DNA from: Linnemannia elongata
Lineage: Eukaryota; Mortierellomycota; Mortierellomycetes; Mortierellales; Mortierellaceae
Reading direction: 5' to 3'
Length of the DNA: 64,000 nt
Assembly: GCA_036320915.1 (NCBI GenBank)
Contig: JAXBDG010000020.1
Coordinates: 930,001-994,000, forward strand
Part shown: positions 20,110 to 32,107 of the stretch, piece after piece
How positions within the stretch are numbered: position 1 is the stretch's first letter
Layout: each line of letters starts with the position of its first letter
The notes under the pieces: model-generated
Seen by the model: only the letters and a program-made list of their open reading frames with translations
Database searches by the model: none
Told to the model about the DNA's origin: nothing
Program-made: the position numbers and the translations under genes

Positions 20110-21303
20110 ATGTTGGAATCAGCTCCAGCAGACATCAACAAAGACGCCGCCAGCAGCAAGGTCATTGCATTACCAGAACTCATGGACCACATTGGTCATT
20201 ACCTCCACCAGTCTGACCACGCCTCTTGTACATTAGTCTCTCACACCTGGAACAACATATTTACACCCCTCCTATGGAGTACAGTCGATACCCACACCAA
20301 GCCCTGGCGCAAGATCATGCATAAACTCGAAACAGGAGTCATAAAACAGGACCAATTCGATGAGTGGTGCAAGGATGTATTTGAGAAACATGGGCACCAG
20401 ATCCGACACTTGGGGGCTCATTGGGACACTATCCTCGAGGCTGCTTCTCTTGAGACTAGTCTTTGCAGGAACCTGGTCTCGTTGTCGAGTGAGGTTGTGA
20501 AGCAGACTCATGTAACTCCCACATCTGTACCGGCTCTTATTCTTGACGACGGGGACCAGGATCCGCAACAGTTTCCATGGGTGTCGAAGGAGGGCATGAC
20601 CAAGTACAAAGAGGATATTCGTCTCAGAGGCACGGTCGAACGGTTCTTTTTGCTCGTCCTACAAAACCCAAAACTTGTCCAGATTCAGTTTCCGATGCAT
20701 GGGATCATGAAGGATGTCTCGAAGGCCTATGTGTTTGAGACACTTTCGCACCTACGGAACCTCAACGAACTCAACCTGGTTTGGCTTCCCCTGGATTTAC
20801 CAACATTATTGGACACAGTACCACAGCTGGAACGTTTACAGGGGCGCGACATCCCGGACCTTGGACGTCTTCAGCGACCGTACCCCAATCTCCGCGTACT
20901 GGGCATCCGAACTTATGTTCTGTTCACCAACCTTCTCGTCATGTTAAAGCACCTCCCCAACCTGGAAGAACTACAAATCGAGAGTATCCTCGGAGAACCA
21001 GAATCAGTGGTGCCGTACAAGAGAGCCACCAGGACTGTAGAGACCACACCCCCATTTCTGCGATTGAGGACCTTGCAAGTCGATAACCAACTGCGACCGG
21101 GGGACAAGTATATGGCGTTATTTTTGAGACTGGTCCCTAATCTGATGCGGTTGGTGAATCTGACAATAGTGTATGCGGTGAGGAAGGCGTTGTGGGAGTG
21201 GTGTTTTTATTTGGATGAGATTCGGATTGTAGGTGGGCCTGATGTTGGACCTTGGAAGGAGCGTAGGGCGCAGAAGAAGGAGGAAGATGAAGTAAAACAG
21301 TAG
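20110..21303 (+). CDS. F-box/LRR protein, type 2
   Basis: The 397-residue protein has an F-box at residues ~17-65 (VIALPELMDHIGHYLHQSDH, then LVSHTWNNIFTPLLWSTVDT). Irregular LRR-like strands follow (LRNLNELNLVWLPLDLPTLL, LKHLPNLEELQIES). It ends in a charged tail (KERRAQKKEEDE). It has its own TATA box at 19994 and an AATAAA at 21331. Closest in the window are the genes at 39379 and 41319, which share the DTH(T/S) and RHL..HWD blocks. The likely role is as an SCF substrate receptor; no substrate can be named. Confidence 0.8.
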   Translation: MLESAPADINKDAASSKVIALPELMDHIGHYLHQSDHASCTLVSHTWNNIFTPLLWSTVDTHTKPWRKIMHKLETGVIKQDQFDEWCKDVFEKHGHQIRHLGAHWDTILEAASLETSLCRNLVSLSSEVVKQTHVTPTSVPALILDDGDQDPQQFPWVSKEGMTKYKEDIRLRGTVERFFLLVLQNPKLVQIQFPMHGIMKDVSKAYVFETLSHLRNLNELNLVWLPLDLPTLLDTVPQLERLQGRDIPDLGRLQRPYPNLRVLGIRTYVLFTNLLVMLKHLPNLEELQIESILGEPESVVPYKRATRTVETTPPFLRLRTLQVDNQLRPGDKYMALFLRLVPNLMRLVNLTIVYAVRKALWEWCFYLDEIRIVGGPDVGPWKERRAQKKEEDEVKQ

Positions 21304-21330
21304 AAGGTGTGCTTACAACGAAAAAGGAAG

Positions 21331-21336
21331 AATAAA
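21331..21336 (+). terminator. AATAAA polyadenylation signal
   Basis: 28 bp after the stop codon of the F-box gene at 20110. Confidence 0.5.
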
Positions 21337-21876
21337 ACAAATGATTGCGGGATTCTTTGAGAAAGGTTATTGCGAGTGCCTGGTTTGTTTGTGTGCAATT
21401 ACTACATAGAATGCGCAGATAATAAAGGAGCAAACTAAAAGTAGCGTGTGTGTCTGTTCGCCATTTCTTTGTTTGCTACCGACCAAAATCGCCCCTTATC
21501 CCTCTCCTTTCGCGCTTTGGAGCAGATTTTTTATTTTTTTTTTTATTCGCTTGTGCGTTTCTTCTCTTTTTTTTTCTCCTTCTTTCTCTTTATTCTTTAC
21601 TTATTCTTTCACATCGCTCGCCAACATCACCTCCACCGTATCAGTACTACATACTACAAATATATTAGAAGAAGCTGTACACGTTGATCCATTTGCTTCT
21701 TTTGTCCTTTTAAAAACTCATTAGAGGCAATTCCCATTTAACATTAACCAATGAAAATTTTGAATAGTTTAAAGAAAACACCTCGGGCACCTCCATAACC
21801 CTTCAACTCTCTCTAGGCTTCCCCTCACCTATCTTTTTTCTTGCGGTAGAAAACCACCGCCGGGTCATTCCTTCGA
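21337..21876. other. Intergenic, pyrimidine-rich
   Basis: T/C-rich runs (21520-21610) resemble the leaders of the F-box genes, but no F-box follows. No gene was supported. Confidence 0.35.
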
Positions 21877-24800
21877 TCAAACTTCACCTACGACCTCCAA
21901 GACGCCATCGGATCCTACATCCGCTTCATCTCTCTCAACGTCCAAGATATCACCGACGGCACCGCGTTGCTTGAGCAGTCTCCGACCACCAGCATCCAGA
22001 CCAACGACACCATCAAGCTTCATACCTGCCGCGCCGAGCATGCCAATGTTAGACCCCCAGACCAATTCAACAGAGACTACACCATTTCCACCATCGTCAT
22101 CTTCCAAGATTCGCCAAACACGAACAGACCGATCCTGACAACCAGTAACAAACTCGTTCCGAGCAGTAGGGTTCCAGGCAATGTCCCAAACCCAGTCCAA
22201 AAACCCTTCGACAACAGAGACTACACACCATAATGTCTCCATATCACTTGACTCCGACTGCGACTGGCGACGCCGGCAAAGATGAACCCTCATATCATCA
22301 CCTCCAAAAGCCAACCAATCCTTGCAGGGGGAATAGGTGATACAATATACAGCATCAGTTCCGAAATGCAGGATATGGCCAGGCTCGTCCGACTGGGGGT
22401 CCCAAAAGACGACAACTCCATCATAGCAACCGATAGCAAGCTCTAGATTGTTTGGTGAGTAGGCCAACACACTGACTCGTTGATTCTCAATAGTTGTTGT
22501 CGTCAAGAGTTCCTTTGACTGAGTGTCGTATATGTTGACCGTACCATCGTTAAAGCCGACTGCGAGTCGGAGTCCTGTCGACGTGAATGCTAAGGCATCT
22601 GGAGAGGGCTCTTCACCCTCCGGCTTGGCACCAGGCTCATCATCGTCAGATTGAGCATCAAGCGGTGCATCTGGCGCGGCATCGGACTCGGCATCCTTCT
22701 CGGACAGAACATGACCTTTTCCACCATTATGCAGGTCCCATAAGCGTATGCTCCTGTCCTCATCCGCAGACGCGATCCACCGACCACATGGCGAGTGACT
22801 GAGCCTCTGTACCATCTTGGTGTGGCCTTCCAGGACAAGATTCACGACGCCGGTTCGAAAGTTCTGCAATCGAATCATCTCCTTACTGCCGTAGGCCGTC
22901 TGCTGAAGGTCCGGTGAAAGCTCATGTACGAAGATCGGCTCACTCAGAAGTGCTGTAAGAGCGTGGGTGGATCCTAGAGCACCTGTGAGGGCGTCCCACT
23001 GCCGCACGGTTTTGTCCAGGCTGCCAGAGAGAATGGACTCTCCAGTGGGTAGGTATGCGACCGACATGACACCAGAAGAATGTCCCGGCTGACCGAAGCT
23101 GGATCCATTTTAGCTCCCGTCCCATAAGCGGACCTTGTTGGAGGCATCTGCCAATGCGAGAGGTACAACATCAGACGAGAAAGACACATTAAATACCGGC
23201 CTTGAGGTGCTGTACATGGAGATGGGGGTGCATGCAGATGCATCCCGAGTCTGGTCGTGGAATCGTAGCCCGCCGAAGCGATCCTTTGGCCATCGGCAGA
23301 AAACGAGATGCTCATGGCGAGGTCTGTGTGGCCGCGTAAGACAGGTCCCGGCAATCTAGAGACAGTATCCCAAATCCTCAGATTGCCATCCAGATGCCCA
23401 GTTACGACTTGCTGACCATCTGGGGAAAAAGCCATGCATATCACTTGCCCATGACCCAGTTCCCAGACATTTCCTGGCGCTCCTGTCTTCACATCCCAGA
23501 ATCGAATCGTCCCGTCATCACCACACGCAGCAAGCCAATGCCCATCCGGTGTAAACTTGACACTATTGACAGCATCTGTATGATCCTCCAACACAAACAG
23601 CGCCTCTCCTGTCATTGAGTCCCACATTCGCACCACCGCATCCTCGCTGCCCGATGCAACATACTTGCCACAAGGAGAAAACGTTACCATCGCCACATAA
23701 TCCTCCAGGCCTTTCATAGTCGCAAGAAGATCACCGCTGCTGCAATCCCATACTCGCACTGTTTTGTCATCACTTCCAGATACCAATCGCTGGCCATCGA
23801 GTGAAAACCCCAAACATCTCAAGGCGCCACTGTGTCCTGAAAGCGAGCGGATCTTCTTCCAGGTCGATGTGTCGTATAGAGCGAGCCCACCACCATCCAG
23901 ACCGACTGCAAGCACTTTCTCTTGGGGCGAATAACTACAAGCCCAGGCTATGACGGTTTCCTCTAAGTAAGGCAGTTCCCCGAACTGAACGCCCTCCATC
24001 CGCGCATTGCTGAAGTCAGCCTGGCGCAGCCAACTCGCCCCAAGATTGACACCTGTGAGATCAGCTCCTTGGAACTGTGCCGAATCAAACTGCCCACCAG
24101 AGAGGTCGGCTTTTGGAATCCGAATGCCTCGGAAATCGTATCGATGGAACGTCACTCCAGCTCTGACTAGGATGGTAATAGCATTTGCTGCCGCGGTGGC
24201 AATGGAGGCATCGGTCTTGGACCTCTCAACGACCTCGAGGAGTTGATCCTTGAAGACAGGATTCTTCTGCACTCGCTCGCTGAGGAACTGTATAACGGCG
24301 GGCTCCTCAAGAAGATTGCGTGTAAACAAAGGGCACTTGGGGTTGAGCACTTGGGCCTCGGAAGCTTCAGATGTTGGCTCGGTAGAAAATTCGTCGGTAC
24401 GCTCAGTGGTACTAGGACCGACGACGGTGCAGGAAAAGAAGTACTCCAGCAACGACCGGTGGAGAAACTGGAAGAAACTGCCGGAGCGAGTCAACGGCGA
24501 AGCTTCTCGCAGCAGCCGCACTTCCGGATCCGGACCAAAGTACTCGACTTTCCACGTGGTCTTGTCCTTGAGATGGAGATACTTGACGACAGCCTTTCCG
24601 TTCTGGTTCTCAAATATCGCTGATGCAAGCCTTGTAGAGTAGCTCGCCCCCATCTCCTCGAAGCCCACCTCCTCAAGCTGATCCAACATGTCGAAATCCT
24701 CTCTGGACAAGGCATTGCTTCGGAGTCGTTGTTTGTTGACATTGAGCCAGCGGTTGACAAAGATGTCATAGAGCTGGATGCGGACAATCCTGATTGTGGA

Positions 24801-27298
24801 CAGGTCCTGGTTGCCCTTGATTACATCAGGGAGTGCCTCGAGCGCGAGTAAGAGGAGGAACGGGTTCTTGACCAGGTCCATGAGGTTAGGGATGGCCGTC
24901 AACTTGTCCATGTAGACTTGGGTGCTCCAGGTTCTTGGCTCGAGAGGGACATACTGCTCGATATAGTTGTGGATCTGTTCCATGGAGAAAAGAGTGAGGA
25001 CGGCCTCCTGAAAGACGTTCCGAGGAGCCGACTTGTATCGATCGGTGGACTGAGGCTTGAAGCGGTCTTGGTAGGTTGGTCCGAGGTACTGAGATCTGCA
25101 GCTAATGATCATCTTGGTGTTCCACTGACCAGGCTGGTTGAGACCATTGGCCTTGTGGAGGTTGACGAATTGCTGACTTTCGTCGTATCCGTCGCAAATG
25201 AGCACGAGTTGGCGATGTAACTTGAGCTCCATAATCTGATCTTCGTCAAAGTTGAGAGACTGCAGCTGCTTGTTGACCATGTCGTGCTGAGGATCCTCAA
25301 TGGCGGGTAAGTTGATGAAAAGTGGAATTGGTCCACCTCGCTCGTACTCCTTCCAAAGCAAGCGCTCTAGATGTCGATTGAACGTCGATTTGCCGGAACC
25401 AGAGTCGCCCAAGATCAACATGACCTGACGGTCACTGGCAAGGAACTCCAACACTTTCTCCAGCAGGGGAAATAGTTCATCGTCCTTGGCCAGGAGCGAC
25501 GGCTTGGCTTGCGGAAGGACGTAAACCGCTCGTTCGTCGTATTCTTGGGGCCGCTGTATTCGCAGCCTGTACAGCTCGTACTCAAGGTCAGGGATGTCCT
25601 GGACCTTGGTAAGAATCGGGGACATGGCTGGGATCGGCAGACGAGACCGCAATGGGTAAGGGTAGTAGGTTGTAGGAGTGTTATCTGAAGCGAGCTCCTG
25701 CTTCAGAACTAGAGCACTGGCGGCAACCTTCTGGTCGTCAATGGATCCCAGCTTACCGATGATGATTAGCATCCACGCCTTGACACTCTCATCTCGGCTC
25801 CACTCTGGGTCATCCTTGTAGAGACGGCCAAGTAGTTCGATGGCTTGCTGGCGACTGAGAATGGGCCAAATAGGGTCCGCTGCTATTTCGCCCAGCAGCT
25901 GGCAGATACCCCACTGGAACAGGGGGTCACAACGACAAGGGGCCTCGTTTATCAGGCAATTAAGATCCCTCAACTGACCGGCTTCTGCAAGTGCATAGGC
26001 GGCACGAATGGCGGCATACCAGGGTCTCTTATTGCCTTATTGCCGGCTCCATATCTCTCCTTCAAACTTTCCATGACGCCTTGACCGCTCTCCATCAGGG
26101 AACTCACTCCTCCGTACACAGTGCCAGCAACACCTATCATACCGCCCAGTAATTCTTGCAGATTTCCCAGTCCCTCGAGCACCGACCTCAGATCCAGCTG
26201 GCCCAACGCTGTAATCTTGACTACACCATCCACCATGCCTCGCGAATGCCGCAAGACAGCCTGCAAAACAGTCTCGTTGTTGGGCACATACTGCAGAGCC
26301 TGAAAGGCATAGCAGGCCTGGTACATAAGGTAAGGATCGGTGCTACCCTTCAACCCTGACAAGACCACAGACAGAGGCTCGTGCTCAAGTACTCTGTCCA
26401 GATCCTGGATCTTGTGGTCGGCCATAACATCAAGGACTCTGGAGATAGCGAGCGTGAGGTAGTAGGAGTACTCAGAGGACTGCTGGTGGGTATCCTGCAG
26501 TCGAATCTTGAGAATGCTGAGGATCTTTACCAGGTCGTCAGAGACAAGGTAATTAGGGGAGGACGACTGGACCAGCTGGACAAGACCTTGAAGCAGATCT
26601 ATATCCAAAAGGTAAGTCTCGCCAAATTCCTTGAGGAATGACGACAGCAGCTTGCGGTAGGGCTCCAGCTGCAAAATCAGTCCAAGGGCGACAATCTCTG
26701 CAATCTCAGTGGAGTCCTTCATGGCATCCTGGACAAACTTCTCGACCATTCGAGTTGCGAGCCACTGCAGGCGATCCCGCTCCACTGGGTCCTTCTTGAT
26801 CTCCACTAACCACTCCAGCACAGCCTTGCTGAATGCCGTCTCGTGCTCAGACGGCGAGAGTGGAAGTTGTTCCTGGAGTAACAGGGTGCAGCAATAGACC
26901 AACTGATCAGTTCTCTTGAAGCTCTTCTGGAAGCGAGGGATAACACGAGCAAAGGTAGGCTTGGTGATGTTCTCGAGGACAGCGTCTGAGAAGTGTTTGT
27001 TATTTGTAGAGGGAGGGGACAAAGAGTCGTCACCGAGAGTACTGGAGACTGCACGGCGGCCATCAATGACGCTGATGTCATCGACAAGTGAGCCATCAGG
27101 TGCTAACTCGGATATTTGTTGAGGGGCATTGGTATTCAAGGGTTGGCTGTTGTTAGGCCTGTTCTCGAAACTAGCTTTGGACTTGGAAGAGCTAAGCGCC
27201 TTGAGAAACCTCTCGCGCTTTCCGATGGGTTGTATGGAGGTAGTGTCGTTATCATCTCCAATGTGCGGGTCGAATTGTTCAAGAGGATTTTCGGCCAT
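21877..27298 (-). pseudogene. NACHT-pentapeptide-WD40 protein gene, broken
   Basis: Three overlapping frames encode one protein. Residues from ATG 27298 form a ~440-residue alpha-helical (ARM/HEAT-like) domain. After a -1 shift near 26019-26030 the frame continues with RDLNCLINEAP. It then holds a NACHT NTPase (Walker A GDSGSGKST, Walker B LVLICDGYDES), pentapeptide repeats (ADLSGGQFDSAQFQGADL) and WD40 repeats. A second -1 shift near 23244 (CTCGGG where the intact paralogue has CTCTGGG) and an in-frame TAA at 23110-23112 precede the remaining WD40 repeats. The intact paralogue at 49077 has none of these lesions. Such STAND-type NTPases act in signalling or self/non-self recognition; this copy would yield only truncated pieces. 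Sequencing error cannot be excluded. Confidence 0.8.
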
Positions 27299-27308
27299 GG
27301 TAGGAGTT

Positions 27309-27433
27309 CTATATGATGGGAAGGCGATACATATGAATATAATAGCATCAATTGCCAGCATTCAGGGTTTTGACCGCTATTGAGCTCATCTCGGTGGAAT
27401 GTGATCCTCGGCTAACTCTTGTAATTTTCTTAC
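27309..27433 (-). other. Predicted 5'-leader intron of the broken NACHT gene
   Basis: On the minus strand, AAG/GTAAGA at 27433 pairs with CATATAG ending at 27309, ten bases before the ATG at 27298. Confidence 0.45.
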
Positions 27434-29879
27434 CTTGACTTGGTTGTATGTTGCGCTCAAGTGTGTATAGCGAGTTTTGAAAGGGCTAATGCGAGCAAGT
27501 TCTCGGAGACTAGTTGGGGGGGGGAGTGGGAAAAGACCACAGGTGAGTTTAATTAGTAGTGTGCAAACTGTATCACTGATTGGAGTCATATCGACACGAT
27601 AAAGTATTGCACTGACTGTGTGAAGAAAACATACGTGTGGAAGAGGTTGAGCTGGTTTTGTTTGCTATCCTTTCATTAAGAGATACTGGTAAGGATTGGA
27701 GGATTATACTGAGGTCTATAATGGGAGGGGGAGAAAGCGTGAGAGATACATGTTAGCAACAGTTTGCAGCAAACGTGCCCTGTCACCTTTGAAGTGCCTA
27801 AGTAAACTTACAATAGCGGAAGAGGGTGCTATCCGAGCGAGTTGGTTTCCGTTCGCAGCAGTGGTTGATTTCACAGGCGGAAAGTGGTTAAGAGGTTAAG
27901 GGCTCCGTTGGCTGACTGGTGTCTACAGAGACGCGTCGAGGGAGAAACGCGAAAAAGATTATGTGTTCGTTGTGTTTTTTGTGTCCTGTTTTGTTTGCTG
28001 TTATTTTTTGTTGTTTGTTGTTTGTGTTTGTGAGAGCAAAAAAGCACTACTTCTTCCCTCGGGGTCTGCTGTGCGTCTACAAAAAAAAATTGATTCGAAT
28101 GTGGAGAATGTGCCGAAAAAAAGACGATGGCGGAAGGGGAGATGAGGATGGTGAATGAGACTGTTGTGCCAAAGAAGGTGAAGAGAGTGAGGGTGAAGAA
28201 GGAGAGGGAGGGAGAGTGGGAAAGCGAGAGAGAAGAAGAAGGATAAGAAAAAAGATAGAAAAGACAACGCCATTGAAAAGCAAAAATGAAAAGCAAAAAT
28301 GAAAAAAAAGAGCTGCTGTGAGCCCTTACCCAGTCTCTTTCTCACCCCAGCCCTACATTTTACGCCCTTTCTTACCACAGTTTGACTTTTAAAGTACGTT
28401 TTGCGTGCGAGCCATAGTCGATTTGTTTACTTTTCTGCACTGTGTATTTTCCTTCTGTCACCCCATCGACCCACGCTTTCTACTCACACACGCACATACA
28501 TAGGCTTGTTAGCATGTCAGAGCCATTTCATTCTGCCTAGCCCACCCTAGCCATTTCATTATGCTTAGCCCATCTCCCATGATTGGCAGCATACTCTGGA
28601 AAGCGCCTCTTTCCTAGTTGTTTATTTAGGTTTCTTACTCCTCGTTCTCTATCATCCTCAAGGTGACAGTCCGAGTGCCTTCGGTTGCGTTGAGGACAAA
28701 AGACAGGTGAGAGTAATGTAGATAAAACAACAGGAACTGGACTGAAAATGAGCGAGGAGGCGAGCCAGCAGTGTGAAAGGGGTAAGAGGGTCCAGTGAAA
28801 ACAGATATCTCATTAACCATCTCTGCATGTGCGACTATCACACAATCCCCTGTCCTGGGAGAGAAGGGAAAGGCGGGTCCGTGAAAGCATATTCGTTTGT
28901 TTCAACAGGAACACATCCGTCCGCGATTAACTACACAAACAGACATACACTGTCAGTAGCATCTTTGTCTCACGCATGATTGCCAAAGTTTATACTTCTC
29001 TAGGTCGCAGCCTCAAGTATTACTGAAAAACGTCTCGGTATGAGTTAGGCATTTGGCGGCGCTATAGTAGAGGTGATGTGATAGAGTGAGGTAGCGAAAA
29101 AGGCAAGTAGTGGAGTGCAAAAATTAGAAATGAAGCGCGATAAGGGACTGGTCGAACGCCAAGATGCGCGATCATTCATCGGTCCACGGCGTGAAGAGCA
29201 GCTGCAGAAAGACAGACAGTCACAAATAAAAAACAAGCTCGTAACATAGAACAGCGTGTCGATCATTTCATCTGTAGAAAAAGACGAAAAGGCGACTTGC
29301 GAGCGCTGTGCTACAGCCAACCCATGCACACTCCCGCAAACAACAACACCGAAACGTTTTTTTTATTGTTATGCATTGTCCACCACAGATTGGTCCTCAG
29401 CATATGTTCCATTCTCCTTGTGAGATAGGCATAGTTCTCTTGGAAACTTGGTACCTTTCTTCTTCTACCCTGCTTTCGATTGAGTGACTTTCACTAATTG
29501 TTCAACTGTGTCATTTGTATTACAAACAAAAAAAAAAAAAAAGCAATATGATGAAAGGGACCATGTAAACGACGACGACTTCCTATGTTACACTTCATTG
29601 TGAGCAAACCTTATCGCCATCGTTTTGGACAATTGCCACAATTCATTAATTCAAATTGTATCATGCCTTATTATCGAATATTATCAACAACCTTCCACCA
29701 CAAATTACTCCCCCAGCATCTACTTCATCCTCACCTTACCCCTCTCACAAAGAACCATCACTGGTGCCATTGCCTGACCCTTCGTCATCTCCAGCGTCCC
29801 AGGCGTCGTCGGAGCTAATATCCGCTTTCCCTCCCTCAAAAGTTAAGGTATTGCCGACGGCGCCGTGTCACGGTAGCAA
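27434..29879. other. Long intergenic region, no gene supported
   Basis: The first kilobase (to ~28380) is purine-rich on the plus strand, and so pyrimidine-rich on the NACHT coding strand, as in its promoter and leader. From 28400 to 29880 only short unconvincing frames were found, with a poly-A at 29527-29541. No RNA gene was recognised. Confidence 0.4.
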
Positions 29880-30075
29880 TGATTTATTTGTTATTGTGGT
29901 TGTGGTTGTATGGAGGCAAGGATCGCTTTCTTGGCGGGGTTTATGTTCTGTATGTATGCTGAGGGTCTGCTGATTCCGAATGTGGTGAATGCAATGAACC
30001 TTCGGCGATTAGTGAAAGGAGATGGAGGAGCGAAGATGCCGAGTGGAACTGTTGGCAATGAAGGTGATGAAGGGT
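29880..30075 (-). repeat. Dispersed repeat, copy 1
   Basis: On the minus strand this segment reads TTGCATTCACCACATTCGG, AATCAGCAGACCCTCAGC and ACATACAGAACA in order. It matches 42965-43140 on the plus strand, with many shared words and small gaps. A short frame (FTTFGISRPSAYIQN) corresponds to FTTFRISTPSAHIQN in the other copy. Confidence 0.55.
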
Positions 30076-30639
30076 GAACCAAGATAGGAAAGGGTGTGTG
30101 TAAGAAAGAGTCCTGTAAACATACCCTAACGTAGCATCGATCAAAAATGTGGTTAGCAAGCAAGCCGGCCGTGCGATCATCCCTTCTGCTGGCTAACCTT
30201 TTTTTTTTTCAAATAAATTTTTTCCACTTTTGTGGTCAAAACTCCTGCAAAATGAGCGAAGTAACCTACCTCGGCAACACCTCTAGTTACTCCCATAATG
30301 AAAAAACCAGAGATTCCGGTCTCAGTACGCCAAAAGGGTACAACACGCCCTCATTGTTGCAAACCTTCCTGCGACTGTGGTGCTGGATTCAGACTGGACA
30401 GTAGATTTGAGGGCACGGGTTGTTACCAACTATGCAACGATTGTGATTGACAGACGTCTGACGTGACTCTGTGTCAATCATATCCAATTAATTTTTTTTT
30501 CTTAGCTGTTGCAAACACCCACAACACTCCACCTTCTTATTCTTTTCTCTTTTCTTCTTCTTCTTCAACCTCATTATCCTTTATTACCACAGCAAACAAC
30601 GTTCACCCACCTACTCCTTTCCATCAAAACAGTCCAGGC

Positions 30640-30813
30640 ATGCATACCGCTCGACTCCTCCAACAAGCCTCTCGAGGCATGAAGCCAACCAAGGACGTTG
30701 TGCCTCTTATAACCTTCGTGTCTGGTGGTCTTGCTTTCGGTGTATTTACCGCGATGCACAAGCTCAGAACCGATCCATCGCTTCGTCATCATATCCGCCA
30801 CACCATCGAGTAG
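30640..30813 (+). CDS. Small MLRQ/B12D-like membrane protein
   Basis: The 57-residue protein starts at MHTARLLQQASRG. It has a basic amphipathic start, one membrane-spanning segment (VVPLITFVSGGLAFGVFTAM) and a polar tail with LRTDPSLR. A small size, a single membrane span, and basic residues plus an acidic D/P pair after it fit the NADH-ubiquinone reductase MLRQ (NDUFA4)/B12D family of the mitochondrial inner membrane. The resemblance is by pattern only. The frame is open well upstream, but that part is T/C-rich leader. An AATAAA lies at 30942. Confidence 0.5.
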   Translation: MHTARLLQQASRGMKPTKDVVPLITFVSGGLAFGVFTAMHKLRTDPSLRHHIRHTIE

Positions 30814-30941
30814 AAGCCCCACTCTCCCCTCCTTTGCACCGAAAGCAGGAGCGCTAACCGGAACAACACAAGAATACACCTCGGACAATCGGTTTTTAAA
30901 GACGAGGTGCCATGTATATAGCTGACACTCTCTCGCCATTG

Positions 30942-30947
30942 AATAAA
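30942..30947 (+). terminator. AATAAA polyadenylation signal
   Basis: 129 bp after the stop of the MLRQ-like gene. Confidence 0.45.
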
Positions 30948-31347
30948 GCGAAACAACCATAGCATTTTGAGCGACATTTTTCCCAAGCTGTGTTTTTTCT
31001 TACTATCGAGTTTTAGCTAACTTGTAGAGAAGAAGAGCCTACGGCTTCGAAAACTTGATGACATGTGGTCCAAACTCACCAGCCCTACATGCCCACGGTC
31101 GAGGTCGGGCTGAAATTATACCCATATAATACCCCGACCACAGAGGCGCCTGCACAGGCCAACGGCCCCACATGTCCGGACTCGATCGATTCCGGGATCC
31201 TGTACACAAATCGTGATTCCCACACGAACATAACCCCAACGTCAACATTAGTGAACGAGCCGAGGAAAAGTCTCGTGGCCAATCACCTGACTCTCCATCT
31301 GTGCAAACACGGTGTCGGCGAAACATACGCTGCAGCGGATCACTACT

Positions 31348-31815
31348 TTAATATTTACTGACGTACTGAGAAAAACTATATTCTGGACGACTTTCCACGT
31401 CATTACTTATCTGGACCTGAGTCAGTTGGGGCCCTTTTGTGGCGTCCTGCGGTCTCGCTAGAGGTGGTGTTGGCGATGCTGGTGGTCCCGGTATTACTCG
31501 AGCTCGTAACTTGTGCAACTTCACTCTTCTACATCCACGGAACGAATCGTCTTGGGCCATGGGTTGGAGGTACTCAGGCCACTCCTGTTTGAGGAGATGG
31601 TCCTGCACGACATTATCAATATTCTCCGCGGCCATCACGTCCCAGTGATGGTAAACATGATAGTGCGAGCAATAGAAGTGGCGCATGTCGCCGTCTGGAA
31701 TGAGCGCGACTTGGATTTTGATTAGGTCGTCACATGACCTACCCATCATGCGTGATGTTCTAGGGTGCCTTCGAGTGTAACTACCTGTATGGGATAACTG
31801 GCTTGTGGCAGCCAA
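31348..31815 (-). CDS. Hypothetical protein, weakly supported
   Basis: The 155-residue frame has a plausible composition in its middle (HFYCSHYHVYHHWDVMAAEN, then DHLLKQEWPEYLQPM) and a proline-rich end. No domain, signal peptide or homologue was recognised, and no clear promoter was found. It may be an exon of a larger gene or chance. The long flanks on either side (30948-31347 and 31816-32107) show nothing further. Confidence 0.25.
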   Translation of the reverse strand: MAATSQLSHTGSYTRRHPRTSRMMGRSCDDLIKIQVALIPDGDMRHFYCSHYHVYHHWDVMAAENIDNVVQDHLLKQEWPEYLQPMAQDDSFRGCRRVKLHKLRARVIPGPPASPTPPLARPQDATKGPQLTQVQISNDVESRPEYSFSQYVSKY

Positions 31816-32107
31816 GCGCTCATGGCGACGTTGCTTTTTGATCCTTCGATGCCGTGTCTTTCAATCCTTGCTTCAGCAGGAATTCATGTCGATGCTTTGT
31901 TCGACCTCTACAGGTTCTGGAGCCATTTATGGGGTTATATAATTATTTCACTAACAGGGCGCCTCAAGGTCTGGACTTCAAGTAGTGAACCATTAATCAC
32001 TACGGGATTGGTTGCATTCTTAGCATGTTGCACTCCAGATCTATTAATAAACTGAATGAGAGAGGCAGTGTAGAGTTTATTCTTACTCTATTTCTTTTAT
32101 TGTGTTT

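Noticed and set aside
29045..29329. 94-codon minus-strand frame, F/S/C-rich
   Set aside because: No motif, no promoter and low-complexity composition.
30251..30403. 50-codon frame starting MSEVTYLGNTSS
   Set aside because: Short, no motif and no supporting context; could be a tiny gene, but it is not supportable.
31065..31361. 98-codon plus-strand frame
   Set aside because: No recognisable domain; it ends beside the weak minus-strand frame at 31348 and is likely chance.
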